Notes: generated from the sequence alone by a model not told the origin. A stretch of DNA of 64,000 nt from Oceanobacillus timonensis (GCF_900166635.1 NZ_LT800497.1:3210344-3274343); one strand, 5' to 3'. Positions 32,168 to 41,043 are shown, numbered from the stretch's first letter. Translations and numbers: made by a program.

Positions 32168-33130
32168 CTGGCAAGCATTCGCACGGTTATATGGCTTGTA
32201 TTCTGTTTTTTTCTCTTTTGTCAACCAGCCTCTTTCGTACATGCGGAATCAGAAAATCAAATATATGAAGACAGAATGGCACTATTTAAAAAAGTAGAGA
32301 GCCTCACACAAGTACCATGGTATTATTTTGCGGCAATGGATAATTACGAACGGAATACACTTCCTTCCTCAGAAGATGAGAAAGTCATCTCCATTCAATT
32401 TGATGAAACAGAGTGGTTTGGTTTGGGCAATGCAGCTCAATCTACCGAACAGGAGGTCATCCAGCAGTTTGGTGGAGTTGGTAAAGACGGAAACGATGAT
32501 AACCAGGCTGATCCCGATGATCCGGAAGATATCCTTTATACGATGGCCAACCATATATTAACATATGGTTTAGATAAGGATGACGTAAAAATTGCACTTT
32601 GGGAGCATTATAAACGTGACCTGACTGTACAAACAATCATGAATACAGCAAAAGTATTTGAACAATTTGGAGTTATTCATCTGACAGATCGGTCTTTTCC
32701 ATTGGATACGGGATATAATTACAGCTATCGCAGTACATGGGGAGACCGCCGCGGCTTTGGCGGATTACGGATTCATGAAGGTACAGATATTTTTGCTTCT
32801 TACGGCGTACCGGTTCATTCGACAACTTATGGTGTCGTGGAAATGATGGGTTGGAACTTATATGGAGGATGGCGTATTGGTATTCGTGATATTTATAATA
32901 TTTATCACTACTATGCGCATATGAGCGGTTATGAAGATGAAATAAAAGTAGGCCAAGTTGTAAAACCAGGAGACGTACTGGGCAGTGTCGGCTCTACCGG
33001 TTACGGCCCGCCAGGAACTTCCGGTAAATTCCCTCCCCACCTGCATTATGGAATGTATAAAGATAATGGATACAGTGAATTTTCATTTGATCCGTATCCT
33101 TATATTAAAAAATGGGAACGGATGAAGTAA
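32168..33130 (+). CDS. lytH: LytH/YunA, M23 peptidoglycan peptidase of the spore
   Basis: Secreted zinc metallopeptidase of family M23; B. subtilis LytH trims stem peptides in spore cortex. A signal peptide (IWLVFCFFLFCQPASFVHAES) is followed by about 160 residues without a known domain and the M23 domain at about 195-310, with zinc ligands in LRIHEGTDIFA (HxxxD), YHYYAHMSGY and PPHLHYG (HxH). The start is unusual: a GTG at 32159 lies inside AAGGGGGTGA, whereas the in-frame CTG at 32168 stands 8 bases after the five Gs, so I prefer CTG. The alternative gives 3 more residues. Confidence 0.85.
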   Translation: MASIRTVIWLVFCFFLFCQPASFVHAESENQIYEDRMALFKKVESLTQVPWYYFAAMDNYERNTLPSSEDEKVISIQFDETEWFGLGNAAQSTEQEVIQQFGGVGKDGNDDNQADPDDPEDILYTMANHILTYGLDKDDVKIALWEHYKRDLTVQTIMNTAKVFEQFGVIHLTDRSFPLDTGYNYSYRSTWGDRRGFGGLRIHEGTDIFASYGVPVHSTTYGVVEMMGWNLYGGWRIGIRDIYNIYHYYAHMSGYEDEIKVGQVVKPGDVLGSVGSTGYGPPGTSGKFPPHLHYGMYKDNGYSEFSFDPYPYIKKWERMK

Positions 33131-33154
33131 AACAAACATCCGCTTTTTATACAA

Positions 33155-33198
33155 AAAGGTGTGCATCCCAGCCAGATACAGGATGCACACCTTTTTCA
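33155..33198. terminator. Terminator after lytH
   Basis: AAAAAGGTGTGCATCC pairs exactly with GGATGCACACCTTTTT; works on both strands (also for metS). Confidence 0.9.
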
Positions 33199-33214
33199 AA
33201 TAGAACGTAAATAG

Positions 33215-33322
33215 TTACACTTTTTCTTTCCCTTTCCGAATGGCATTCCAGATACTAACCACTAAACCGCCCCATATAACAAGAATCCCGATAATCATGA
33301 CAATAATTGCTGAAACGCTCAT
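33215..33322 (-). CDS. metS: MetS-like small subunit of the NSS transporter
   Basis: A 35-residue single-span membrane protein: MSVSAIIVMIIGILVIWGG, then LVVSIWNAIRKGKEKV. It starts 12 bases after the NSS gene stop, and its ribosome site GGAGGAG lies in that gap. Size, one helix and basic C-terminus match the methionine/alanine importer small subunit MetS that works with MetP in Corynebacterium. It is too short for most gene finders. It is probably needed for activity of the partner carrier. Confidence 0.85.
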   Translation of the reverse strand: MSVSAIIVMIIGILVIWGGLVVSIWNAIRKGKEKV

Positions 33323-33334
33323 CTCTATCTCCTC

Positions 33335-34858
33335 CTAATTGTCGTTATAATCAGATAATGAATCATCTGATTTCCACTTTGTTAATGCCAGGATAATCCC
33401 AAGTACCAGCACACCGACTACAACTGCCCAGCCTGAATAGTTAATAAAAGCATCGGGATAATTTTCATAGTTACCGGATTCCGTATCAAATTCTCTTAAT
33501 AAATTCAGTTTAAAGAGTCCAAACATCATATAGCCCATAACAATTGGTGTAATAACGGCTATACTGATCGTCCACCAAGCTCCCAGACGGATATCAGAAA
33601 TCTCATTGGCATGATTTTTAAGGACATTGGTCCGGCGCAGAATCCAGGCAATCAACACGACTTCTACCAGGCCTATCATCGCTACTCCGAACTGATTAAT
33701 GAAATAATCGACATTATCTAAGAAATACATGCCGCCCCGGGAAGCATAGAGTAAGGAAACCAGTGCCGCGAGACCCCCGCCAATAAGAACTGCTTTGGCA
33801 CGCGTAATTTTAAATTTATCTACTAATGCAGCTACGTACGCCTCGGTAATAGACATCAAAGAGGTGATCCCTGCAAGCGTCAGCGATATAAAGAAAAGCG
33901 CGCCGAACAATCCATTAAAAGCCGGTAATTCATTGATAATTGCCGGAAAGACAACAAAGGCAAGCCCAACCCCTCCGGCTACTACTTCTTCAATACTTAC
34001 CCCAGCAGAGGAAGCCATGAATCCCAATATTCCAAACACACCAATTCCCGCTAACAATTCAAAACCGGAATTACCAAAACCAACAATAAATGCATTATTA
34101 GTAATATCTGATTTCTTAGGTAAATAACTGGAATAAGTAATCATAATAGCAAATGCAATCGATAAACTGAAGAAAATCTGGCCATAGGCAGCTATCCATA
34201 CTCCAGGTGACAGAATTTGACTGAAATCAGGCGTGAAGAATGCGTTCAGTCCATCCAGCGCCCCTGGTAACGTAACTGCCCTGATAACGATAATTAAAAA
34301 TAAGATCAGAAGTAAAGGAATAAAAATACGGTTTGCCATCTCGATTCCTTTTTTAACGCCTCGAAATAAAATACCCAGCACCAACACCCAAACAATAATC
34401 AACGGGATAAGTACACCAGGAACGAGTCCGCCGATTTGCCCGGGAATTTCTGCTAACTGCAAGTGCTCTCCAAATAAAAATGCTTCTGTATCTTCTCCCC
34501 AAGATTGATTGAAAGAGAAAATCGAATAAGATATTGCCCAGGCAATAATCACGGAATAATACGTTGAAATCACAAACGCAACAAGTACAGCCCACCACCC
34601 GATAAACTCTGTTTTCTTATTCATTCTCCGGAATGTTAAAGGTGCAGAACCGCGATACTTCTGCCCCATGGTAAACTCCATAATTAAAATGGGAATACCG
34701 GCAGTCAATAGCGCAAATAAATAAGGAATAAAAAATGCTCCACCGCCATTTTCATAAGCAACAGATGGAAAACGCCATATATTTCCTAAACCAACTGCTG
34801 AACCGACAGCCGCTAAAATAAACCCTGCTCTTGTCCCCCACTGCGAACGAGTTTCCAT
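33335..34858 (-). CDS. Neurotransmitter:sodium symporter (NSS) family amino-acid importer
   Basis: A 507-residue sodium-coupled carrier of the LeuT fold, 12 predicted helices. TM1 holds the signature GFILAAVGSAVGLGNIWRFPSVAYENGGGAF (about residues 12-42), the unwound region that binds substrate and sodium. It forms an operon with the MetS-like subunit, which in known pairs imports methionine and alanine; substrate here is inferred from that. AAAGGGGG precedes the start, and a near-consensus promoter lies at 35008-35035. Confidence 0.92.
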   Translation of the reverse strand: METRSQWGTRAGFILAAVGSAVGLGNIWRFPSVAYENGGGAFFIPYLFALLTAGIPILIMEFTMGQKYRGSAPLTFRRMNKKTEFIGWWAVLVAFVISTYYSVIIAWAISYSIFSFNQSWGEDTEAFLFGEHLQLAEIPGQIGGLVPGVLIPLIIVWVLVLGILFRGVKKGIEMANRIFIPLLLILFLIIVIRAVTLPGALDGLNAFFTPDFSQILSPGVWIAAYGQIFFSLSIAFAIMITYSSYLPKKSDITNNAFIVGFGNSGFELLAGIGVFGILGFMASSAGVSIEEVVAGGVGLAFVVFPAIINELPAFNGLFGALFFISLTLAGITSLMSITEAYVAALVDKFKITRAKAVLIGGGLAALVSLLYASRGGMYFLDNVDYFINQFGVAMIGLVEVVLIAWILRRTNVLKNHANEISDIRLGAWWTISIAVITPIVMGYMMFGLFKLNLLREFDTESGNYENYPDAFINYSGWAVVVGVLVLGIILALTKWKSDDSLSDYNDN

Positions 34859-35007
34859 TCATCATACCCCCTTTTAATAAATAGCAATAGCATGAAAGCG
34901 CGTTACAAAATGGATTCAAAAATGATCCAAAAATAAAATTTGAATTTTTCGAATACATATTTTAAAAATAATAGAAAAAATCATTACTTTCAGACTATTT
35001 TAATTGT

Positions 35008-35035
35008 ATTATATCCTTTCTAGTCGTTTTGTCAA
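35008..35035 (-). promoter_or_regulatory. Sigma-A promoter for the NSS-metS operon
   Basis: Minus-strand TTGACA (35030-35035), 16-base spacer, TATAAT (35008-35013): both boxes are exact consensus. Confidence 0.8.
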
Positions 35036-35084
35036 ATGTTATTATTTGGATTTGTCCTATCTTACTGCGTTTGTTTTATGACAA

Positions 35085-35116
35085 AAGCTTGGAATACTAA
35101 AATGTATTCCAAGCTT
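35085..35116 (-). terminator. Terminator after nhaC
   Basis: AAGCTTGGAATAC pairs exactly with GTATTCCAAGCTT; TTTTG follows on the minus strand. Confidence 0.85.
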
Positions 35117-35120
35117 CCTA

Positions 35121-36683
35121 TTAAGATGCCTTCTTTTTTCCTCTTATGAATAATAAATGTGTCAGCCAGACAATTCCTGCTAACAGAAGAATGGTCACAG
35201 CTAATGCAATCCAAACAGAATGAGTGAATCCAATAACACAAAAACCGATAAAAGCTGTAAAAGCTGCTATTAAAGCATACGGCAGCTGTGTAAGAACATG
35301 GTCAATATGATGTGCCCCTGCCCCCGTTGCAGATAAAACAGTCGTATCAGAAATCGGCGTACAATGATCCCCAAATACTGCTCCAGCAAGTACAGCTGCT
35401 AATGCAGGCAACAATAACGTCATATCTGTATTTGCCATGATTTCTACAGCAATCGGCAGCATGATACCGAACGTTCCCCAAGAAGATCCTGTTGCTAAAG
35501 CCATCAACCCTGCAATCAGGAATAAAATCGCCGGAAGAAAATCAGATGATACGGATGCGTTATTAACTACACCAGCTAAATAACTTCCTGTTTCCAATTC
35601 CCCGATAATCGCACCAATCATCCAGGCAAGTATTAAAATGTTAATAGCCGGAATCATCGTCTTAAAGCCCTCTATAAAAATCTGCTTTAATCTTGAACGC
35701 GGATGGCTTTGCTGCATATGAAAAATAACAGAAGTCAGCACTGCTGCAATCCCGCCGATAATTAAGGAAAGGTTGACATTTGTATTTGCAAAAGCATCTA
35801 TAATAGATGCACTGCCTTCTGTCTCCATGATACCTGTTCCAACCATTGCGATAACTGTAACTACAAACAGTACGATAATCGGAACAATCAGATGAAAGAT
35901 TTTCCCCTCTTTATGCGGGTCAAATACATCACTTAAATCTCCCGAAACCTGGTTTCTTTTTGGGTCCAGCAGGCCTCCATCTTCTTTTGCTCTTTTTTCG
36001 TGTGTATACATGGAACCAATATCAAAATGGAAATAGGCGACAATAAACACAAGTATAATCGAAGCAATCGCATAAAAATTAAGTGGAATCATTTGTATAA
36101 ATGCTTCCATCGGCTGTACATCTGTAATCCCATTGGCTACAAATAAACCGCCCAAAAGACCGATAATATATGCTCCCCAGCTTGATATTGGTGCGATTAC
36201 CGTAACCGGCGCCGAACTGGAATCAATATAGTAAGCCAGTTTCGCACGGGATATTTTTTGCCGATCGGTAACCGGTCTGGCAATCTGCCCAACTGCTAAG
36301 CTATTAAAATAGTCATCAATAAAAATAACCAATCCAGTAATTACAGTCATTATTTCCGCGCCAGTACGTGTTTTCACCCGTCTCAGCATCCAATCTCCAA
36401 ATGCTTTTGCTCCTCCTGAAGCTTGTAAAAATGCCGTAAGTACTCCTAAGAAAAGAAGGAAAAGAATTAATAGTATATTTCCAATTTCAAGTGCGCCATC
36501 CACATAAAAAATCGTGTAAAATACAGTCCATATTTCTTTTATTGTTCCCCATATATGAAAATCATTTAATAATAATGCGCCTACCACAATTCCTGTACCA
36601 ATCGAAATAAGCACTTTTCTTGTTACGATCACTAATATCAACATGACAATTGCAGGTAACAGCGACCAATATGTAGCTTCCAT
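35121..36683 (-). CDS. NhaC-family antiporter under lysine riboswitch control
   Basis: A 520-residue membrane carrier of the NhaC family, with about 11-12 helices. Conserved blocks: FIDDYFNSLAVGQIARPVTDR (about 118-138), SSSAPVTVIAPISSWGAYIIGLL, ATGSSWGTFGIMLPIAVEI and AGAVFGDHCTPISDTTVLSATGAGAHHIDHVLTQLPYAL. Annotated family members exchange Na+ and H+ or organic acids. The lysine riboswitch upstream (36967-37120) indicates that this one carries lysine, like the L-box-controlled NhaC-type transporters (LysW) predicted in other Firmicutes. The 5' untranslated region is long, about 190 bases beyond the riboswitch terminator. Confidence 0.88.
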   Translation of the reverse strand: MEATYWSLLPAIVMLILVIVTRKVLISIGTGIVVGALLLNDFHIWGTIKEIWTVFYTIFYVDGALEIGNILLILFLLFLGVLTAFLQASGGAKAFGDWMLRRVKTRTGAEIMTVITGLVIFIDDYFNSLAVGQIARPVTDRQKISRAKLAYYIDSSSAPVTVIAPISSWGAYIIGLLGGLFVANGITDVQPMEAFIQMIPLNFYAIASIILVFIVAYFHFDIGSMYTHEKRAKEDGGLLDPKRNQVSGDLSDVFDPHKEGKIFHLIVPIIVLFVVTVIAMVGTGIMETEGSASIIDAFANTNVNLSLIIGGIAAVLTSVIFHMQQSHPRSRLKQIFIEGFKTMIPAINILILAWMIGAIIGELETGSYLAGVVNNASVSSDFLPAILFLIAGLMALATGSSWGTFGIMLPIAVEIMANTDMTLLLPALAAVLAGAVFGDHCTPISDTTVLSATGAGAHHIDHVLTQLPYALIAAFTAFIGFCVIGFTHSVWIALAVTILLLAGIVWLTHLLFIRGKKKAS

Positions 36684-36873
36684 GTTAAAACCCCCGTCTA
36701 TTTATTTCCTGTATCTTAAAAACCATGTATAAGGCGGATAATACAACACGAAATCATGACTATTATCTCTTTTCCTCCCTACACATGCGCAACTGATTCG
36801 AAAAAAGAAGGTAGACAGGGATCTTCGCATCTCTGCACTGTCCGTAATATCATACAAATTCCCCTGTAAACGC

Positions 36874-36910
36874 AAAAAAACAATGATAGAAAATAACCTA
36901 CCATTGTTTT
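36874..36910 (-). terminator. Terminator of the lysine riboswitch expression platform
   Basis: On the minus strand AAAACAATGGTAG pairs with CTATCATTGTTTT (one mismatch), then more Ts. It lies between the aptamer and nhaC. Confidence 0.8.
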
Positions 36911-36966
36911 AACAACTCACGTTATCCTCCATTTCGATCAATAGTTCTCCATGTAAAAAATACATA

Positions 36967-37120
36967 CATGACAGCATGTAACTTTTTCAGTAACATGCCA
37001 GCAGTATAAAGCATGACCCCTTTATACGCTTCGGCAAACCAACCTTTTCCCAGCTATCATCGTTGTCATTCTCCTGCCGGGTACTCATCTGATTTGCACC
37101 TCTACCTCACCGATCTGTTA
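36967..37120 (-). ncRNA. Lysine riboswitch (L-box)
   Basis: Minus-strand blocks fit the L-box in order: GGTAGAGGTGCAAATCAG, GATGAGTA, GGAGAATG, AGCTGGGAAAAGG, TTTGCCGAAGCG, a stem TATAAAGGGGTCATGCTTTATA, CTGCTGGCATG, a stem-loop GTTACTGAAAAAGTTAC, and a closing GCTGTCATG. The order and spacing resemble the B. subtilis lysC leader closely. Lysine binding should favour the terminator at 36874-36910. Confidence 0.93.
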
Positions 37121-37166
37121 AGGTTTTATTCAAATGTAAATGTTAATAGCTTCTTCACTAATTTGT

Positions 37167-37195
37167 ACTATACTACATATTTATTCGTTCTGCAA
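37167..37195 (-). promoter_or_regulatory. Promoter for the lysine riboswitch-nhaC transcript
   Basis: Minus-strand TTGCAG (37190-37195, inside the end of yunB), 17-base spacer, TATAGT (37167-37172), about 47 bases before the aptamer. Confidence 0.6.
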
Positions 37196-37972
37196 ATCAT
37201 CTTTAGGGACAGCAATATCTGGCGTGTTTCCGTCTCCTCCGTAAAAATCAGGGACTTTTCCCATAATGGCTCCTCCATCTAAATATAATTCGGTATGTAC
37301 CGTTCTTACTTCTGATGTAAATGGCACAATAATTTGTACATCAGCTTCTACATTTATATATAAAGACACCCAGGCCCCATTAATGCCAAACTCTTCTTCC
37401 TCACTGACAACGTTCGTTCGGACAGCCCCGATTACTTCCATATTAATCGGTATTCTAGGACCTAAATTAGCCAGTACAGAATTTCCGGTTACTTGCCCCA
37501 ATGGAATCTCAATCAATGTTGGATCGATTTCAGCTTTTCCTTCTGCACCACCCTCGTATTCATATGGTTCTTGCAGATTGTGATCAAATTCAAGCTGCTC
37601 CCCCCGGTTCACATGAGCAAAAAACTCCTCCACCCGATCGGTAGCAACCCGATTAATTTCACTGATTATTGCCGGGTCCCTGTTATATGTTACTAAATTG
37701 CCTTCATTATCATATGTGATGTTAAGAATATCCTCAAATCCATATTCCTCTACATAATATACAGCTGTATTAATCGCTCTTGTAGCAAATTCATCTGCTC
37801 TTCTCTCCGCAATATCGATCACAATTGGTTCAATCTTTACGTTAATTATATAAAAACTGAAACCAACTGCAGCAAAAAATAAAATAAAGGTCAGCACTAA
37901 AACAGAGCGCCGGGATGGAGGTATTCTTCTTTTCCTGCTTTTTCGATAGCGGTATCGCTTTTTAAATTTCAA
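37181..37972 (-). CDS. yunB: YunB, sporulation protein
   Basis: A 263-residue sporulation protein of the YunB family (sigma-E regulon in B. subtilis; mutants make defective spores). A very basic N-terminus (KFKKRYRYRKSRKRRIPPSRR) precedes one membrane span (SVLVLTFILFFAAVGFSFYI) and an extracytoplasmic domain with ERRADEFATRAINTAV and VTGNSVLANLGPRIPINMEVIG. I start at the TTG at 37972, 8 bases after GGGGG. The ATG at 37993 lies before that site and has none of its own. The yunEDC operon lies upstream on the same strand, separated by repeat copy D. Confidence 0.88.
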   Translation of the reverse strand: MKFKKRYRYRKSRKRRIPPSRRSVLVLTFILFFAAVGFSFYIINVKIEPIVIDIAERRADEFATRAINTAVYYVEEYGFEDILNITYDNEGNLVTYNRDPAIISEINRVATDRVEEFFAHVNRGEQLEFDHNLQEPYEYEGGAEGKAEIDPTLIEIPLGQVTGNSVLANLGPRIPINMEVIGAVRTNVVSEEEEFGINGAWVSLYINVEADVQIIVPFTSEVRTVHTELYLDGGAIMGKVPDFYGGDGNTPDIAVPKDDLQNE

Positions 37973-38141
37973 CGCAACTACCCCCTTCTCCATAATTTAT
38001 GCAATGATTGAAGGGGATTAGAACTGAAGTCTTTTCACTCTTATTTCAATTGCTATATGATACGCTTACAGACGGGTATCATATACTTCCATAAAAATTT
38101 ACATAAAGAAAACTTGGCATTCGTTAAAGGGAGCCTTAAAA

Positions 38142-38273
38142 GCGTGTTTTGCTTTCTTAGAATCCCTTATGCTCTTGAGTGCAAGCCTTTCGACGAATGC
38201 CTAAGTTGGGACTGGGACTGCGCTTACTCGTCCCACCGGAGACATTTGCGGTTACTCGCCCCATCAAAACCGC
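38142..38273 (-). repeat. Dispersed structured repeat, copy D (opposite orientation)
   Basis: Read on the minus strand, GCGGTTTTG (38265-38273) pairs with CAAAAC..CGC (38142-38151). Inside are two copies of the family loop: GGGGCGAGTAACCGC near 38250-38263, and the hairpin GGGAC, GAGTAAGCGCA, GTCCC at 38214-38234. The GTTTTG..CAAAAC ends match copies A and B; the hairpin matches copies A and C. It lies in the 440-base gap between yunB and yunC. Nothing else was seen there apart from the yunC terminator. Confidence 0.7.
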
Positions 38274-38352
38274 TGCACTTATACTTGGTACCTAAAAATT
38301 TTTACTACGTCGAAATTCTTCTGCGTTAAAATTTTATACTTTCCTAACGTGT

Positions 38353-38401
38353 AAAAAACACTTCTTTCGTTCCATACAAAATAGTATGAACAAAAGAAGT
38401 G
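38353..38401 (-). terminator. Terminator of the yunEDC operon
   Basis: CACTTCTTT..ATAC pairs with GTAT..AAAGAAGTG with small mismatches; TTTTTT follows on the minus strand. Confidence 0.8.
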
Positions 38402-38414
38402 CCTTAAAGGACTA

Positions 38415-38723
38415 TTATGATATTTTAAGCAATGCTTCTTTGCCTGTCATCCCAACTTCCCATCCATGTTCTTTGGATGCATCCGTTATTTTTTGCAACG
38501 GTGCTTGCAACAGCTGGTCAATGGAGCGTACTCCCATTGCCCGGCCAGCGATGACATTTCTTTCTTTCAACTTAGGTATTTCATTAAAAATATCCACATC
38601 AAGTGCTGCGCACATAATATACCCGACATCATTGCTAATGGTTAATAAGGTTGTTTGCGGCAACTCCACACTCACTGCTGTAAAAATAACGCCATCCACC
38701 TCAAGAGGTTCTACTGTAATCAT
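38415..38723 (-). CDS. yunC: YunC, DUF1805 protein
   Basis: A 102-residue protein of the YunC family (DUF1805). It begins MITVEPLEVDGVIFTAVSVELPQTTLLTISNDVGYIMCAALDV and ends with an Arg/Gly-rich VIAGRAMGVRSIDQLLQAPLQ. The family is conserved in bacilli and archaea without a known role. I start at 38723 after GAGGGGG (7 Ts between), not at the longer frame to 38825, which overlaps the end of yunD. It is the last gene of yunE-yunD-yunC. Confidence 0.87.
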   Translation of the reverse strand: MITVEPLEVDGVIFTAVSVELPQTTLLTISNDVGYIMCAALDVDIFNEIPKLKERNVIAGRAMGVRSIDQLLQAPLQKITDASKEHGWEVGMTGKEALLKIS

Positions 38724-38805
38724 AAAAAAAGCCCCCTCTGTTTTTCTCTCGTGATAAGTGTATGCAGAGGGAGAGCAGAACGTCACAGGTAAAGCCAGAA
38801 ATATC

Positions 38806-40200
38806 TTAATGCTGTTTGACAGCATACGTCAGCAGGTCACGTAAAAATTCCGGGACAAAATACTGTTTTTTCGCAGAACGGGCAATTTCCGGCAGTAGCT
38901 GACCAAAGGTAAACGTATCCGCAGTGGCCACATAATATACCTTATCCGGGTGAATTGGATATCCGTCTTCTGTATAAACCTGCTTCACATATTCCCCTCC
39001 ATTGCGATGAAAAGCAGTCTCCACTTGAATCCCTGAGAAAATCATTTTTCCTAAAATCTCTCCCCGGAAACCAAAACCTTTTAATTTCAATTCGGTGAAA
39101 GCAGGAGATAAGGCAGCTCTGACAGTTTCCACAATTTGATCTCCTCTTAAATCAACCAGAACAGGATTAATTGGATGTGGACAGATTCGGTGGATATCTC
39201 CTTTGGTAATAGGACCGGCCGGCAAAGAATGTAATAATACACCGGCATTCAGCATGGAAATATCTGCATTAGTCCACCTTCCCAGCACTTTCGTTAAAGA
39301 CTGGATAATCGGTGTTTCTGCAAACCATTTCACCTCCAGAGGCTGATCCACATTCGCTACAACTTGATTCAAATAATGATTGGCCTGTTCCGATAACTGT
39401 TGTAAATGAGCCTCTGTTTCCAGATCCTTGGCGCTATCTTGCAAACGGATCGCATTTGCTTTTTTAAAAACAACTTTCTTCTTCTCATGATTCCAGACAA
39501 GCTCTACTTCACCAGCATAGTAACAGTGTTTCCCCGCTGCTGTTATCAAGGTCCGATTCACTGTTTCTCCTTCTTCTAACAGATGGTGTGTATGTCCGCC
39601 GATAATGACATCAATATCCGGATAGCGCCGGGAAATTTCCTGATCAACAGAAATTCCTAAATGGGAGAGCAGAACAATAACATCCGATTCTTTTTTTAAT
39701 TCCTCTAAATAGCGGTCTATCATATCAAATTCATTTTCCACATGCCAATCAAGCAGCTCGTAAAAAGCATTAAATGGCGCTGTCAATCCAAAAAAACCTA
39801 TCCGGACACCACTTTCTGTCGTTAATGAAAGCGTGCGTTTTAACCAAAATGGCGTAAATTGATCCCTGCTGAATAAATTACTGCAAACAACCTGGAAATC
39901 CGCTTCATCGTACAATTGATATAATTCTTGATGAGACAGTGTAATTCCTTCGTTATTTCCCAATGTGACAACATCATAACCTGCTTCGTTGAGTAACTCC
40001 ACGTTTGCTAAACCGTCAGAGGCTTCTGTAACAGGATGCGAACGGTCAACATGATCCCCTATGTCCACCGTAAAATAAGCTTCTTTATTTTCTTCTCTTA
40101 ATCCCCGTTTCTCTTTTAAAAAAGCCGCTACTCTTGGCCACTGTTCAAAATTACTATGCAAATCATTGGTATAGTAAAGATAAATTTTTTCTTCTGACAT
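38806..40200 (-). CDS. yunD: YunD, metallophosphatase/5'-nucleotidase family protein
   Basis: A 464-residue protein with an N-terminal metallophosphoesterase domain and a C-terminal 5'-nucleotidase domain. Metal-site motifs: YTNDLHSNFE (Asp, His), DIGDHVDRSHP, LGNNEGI (GNHE-like, with Asn for His), LLSHLG and IIGGHTHH. The C-terminal part holds SMLNAGVLLHSLPAGPITKGDIHRICP. No signal peptide is visible, so it acts inside the cell; the B. subtilis protein is a predicted nucleotidase. It follows yunE with a 12-base gap. Confidence 0.9.
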   Translation of the reverse strand: MSEEKIYLYYTNDLHSNFEQWPRVAAFLKEKRGLREENKEAYFTVDIGDHVDRSHPVTEASDGLANVELLNEAGYDVVTLGNNEGITLSHQELYQLYDEADFQVVCSNLFSRDQFTPFWLKRTLSLTTESGVRIGFFGLTAPFNAFYELLDWHVENEFDMIDRYLEELKKESDVIVLLSHLGISVDQEISRRYPDIDVIIGGHTHHLLEEGETVNRTLITAAGKHCYYAGEVELVWNHEKKKVVFKKANAIRLQDSAKDLETEAHLQQLSEQANHYLNQVVANVDQPLEVKWFAETPIIQSLTKVLGRWTNADISMLNAGVLLHSLPAGPITKGDIHRICPHPINPVLVDLRGDQIVETVRAALSPAFTELKLKGFGFRGEILGKMIFSGIQVETAFHRNGGEYVKQVYTEDGYPIHPDKVYYVATADTFTFGQLLPEIARSAKKQYFVPEFLRDLLTYAVKQH

Positions 40201-40212
40201 ATTCCAACGCCC

Positions 40213-41043
40213 CTAACCGATTCCTTGTAAAATCATACGAATTCCCATGATAATTAATAAAATCCGCAAAAACAGCTCTAATAAGGAGCTGGAAATCTTT
40301 TGATTTATCAATGCACCAATCTTGCCGCCAATCCATGCACCCGGTATAAAGAAAAGGACATACGCCCATGCTACATTGCCCAGTATTACATGCGTGATAC
40401 TTCCAAATAGGCTGACAAAAATAATCATAAACATCGATGTCGCCGTGGCGATATGGGCAGGAAATCCAAAAACAAGCAGCATTACTGGTACCATAATAGC
40501 GCCCCCGCCGATGCCAAAAAAGCCTGACAGCATCCCGACAAAGAAAGCAATCATAATAGCAGGTAGCGCCCGAATTTTATATGTATATATTTGCGTTCCT
40601 AATTTCGCTTGACGGGATCCTTTTTCTGATGTATCCACGCTTCTCGGCTGCATTCCTTTTAATTGACGATAAAAAAGAATTGCTGCAATCAATATAATTA
40701 AACTGCCGAAATAAATATAAAAGGTATTGGCTTGCACAAATTGATTCAGCCAAGCCCCGCACATACTACCCGGAATACTGCCAATCAAAAACAAAGCCCC
40801 AGCTTTATAGTCAATCCGTTCTGTTTTTGCAAAGGATAGTGCGGAGGAAATACCTGTAAAGCACATAACGAATAAAGACATTGCTACTACCGTTTGGGGA
40901 GTAATCCATTCAAAACCTTCGATATTTCCGTTTGCCAGAAAAAGCAATGGAATTAAAACAACTCCACCTCCTAAACCGGCCAGACTTCCAACAAAAGCGG
41001 CCAGCATAGCAACTGTAAAACAAATAAGAATAACCACTACCAA
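40213..41043 (-). CDS. yunE: YunE, TSUP (TauE/SafE) family permease
   Basis: A 276-residue membrane permease of the TSUP family, linked to transport of sulfite, sulfonates or similar anions. It shows the internal duplication typical of the family, with repeated GSLAGLGGGVVLIPLL (about 18-33) and GMLSGFFGIGGGAIMVPVML (about 165-184) and eight or so helices. First gene of yunEDC; overlap-free. The solute cannot be read from sequence. Confidence 0.88.
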   Translation of the reverse strand: MVVVILICFTVAMLAAFVGSLAGLGGGVVLIPLLFLANGNIEGFEWITPQTVVAMSLFVMCFTGISSALSFAKTERIDYKAGALFLIGSIPGSMCGAWLNQFVQANTFYIYFGSLIILIAAILFYRQLKGMQPRSVDTSEKGSRQAKLGTQIYTYKIRALPAIMIAFFVGMLSGFFGIGGGAIMVPVMLLVFGFPAHIATATSMFMIIFVSLFGSITHVILGNVAWAYVLFFIPGAWIGGKIGALINQKISSSLLELFLRILLIIMGIRMILQGIG

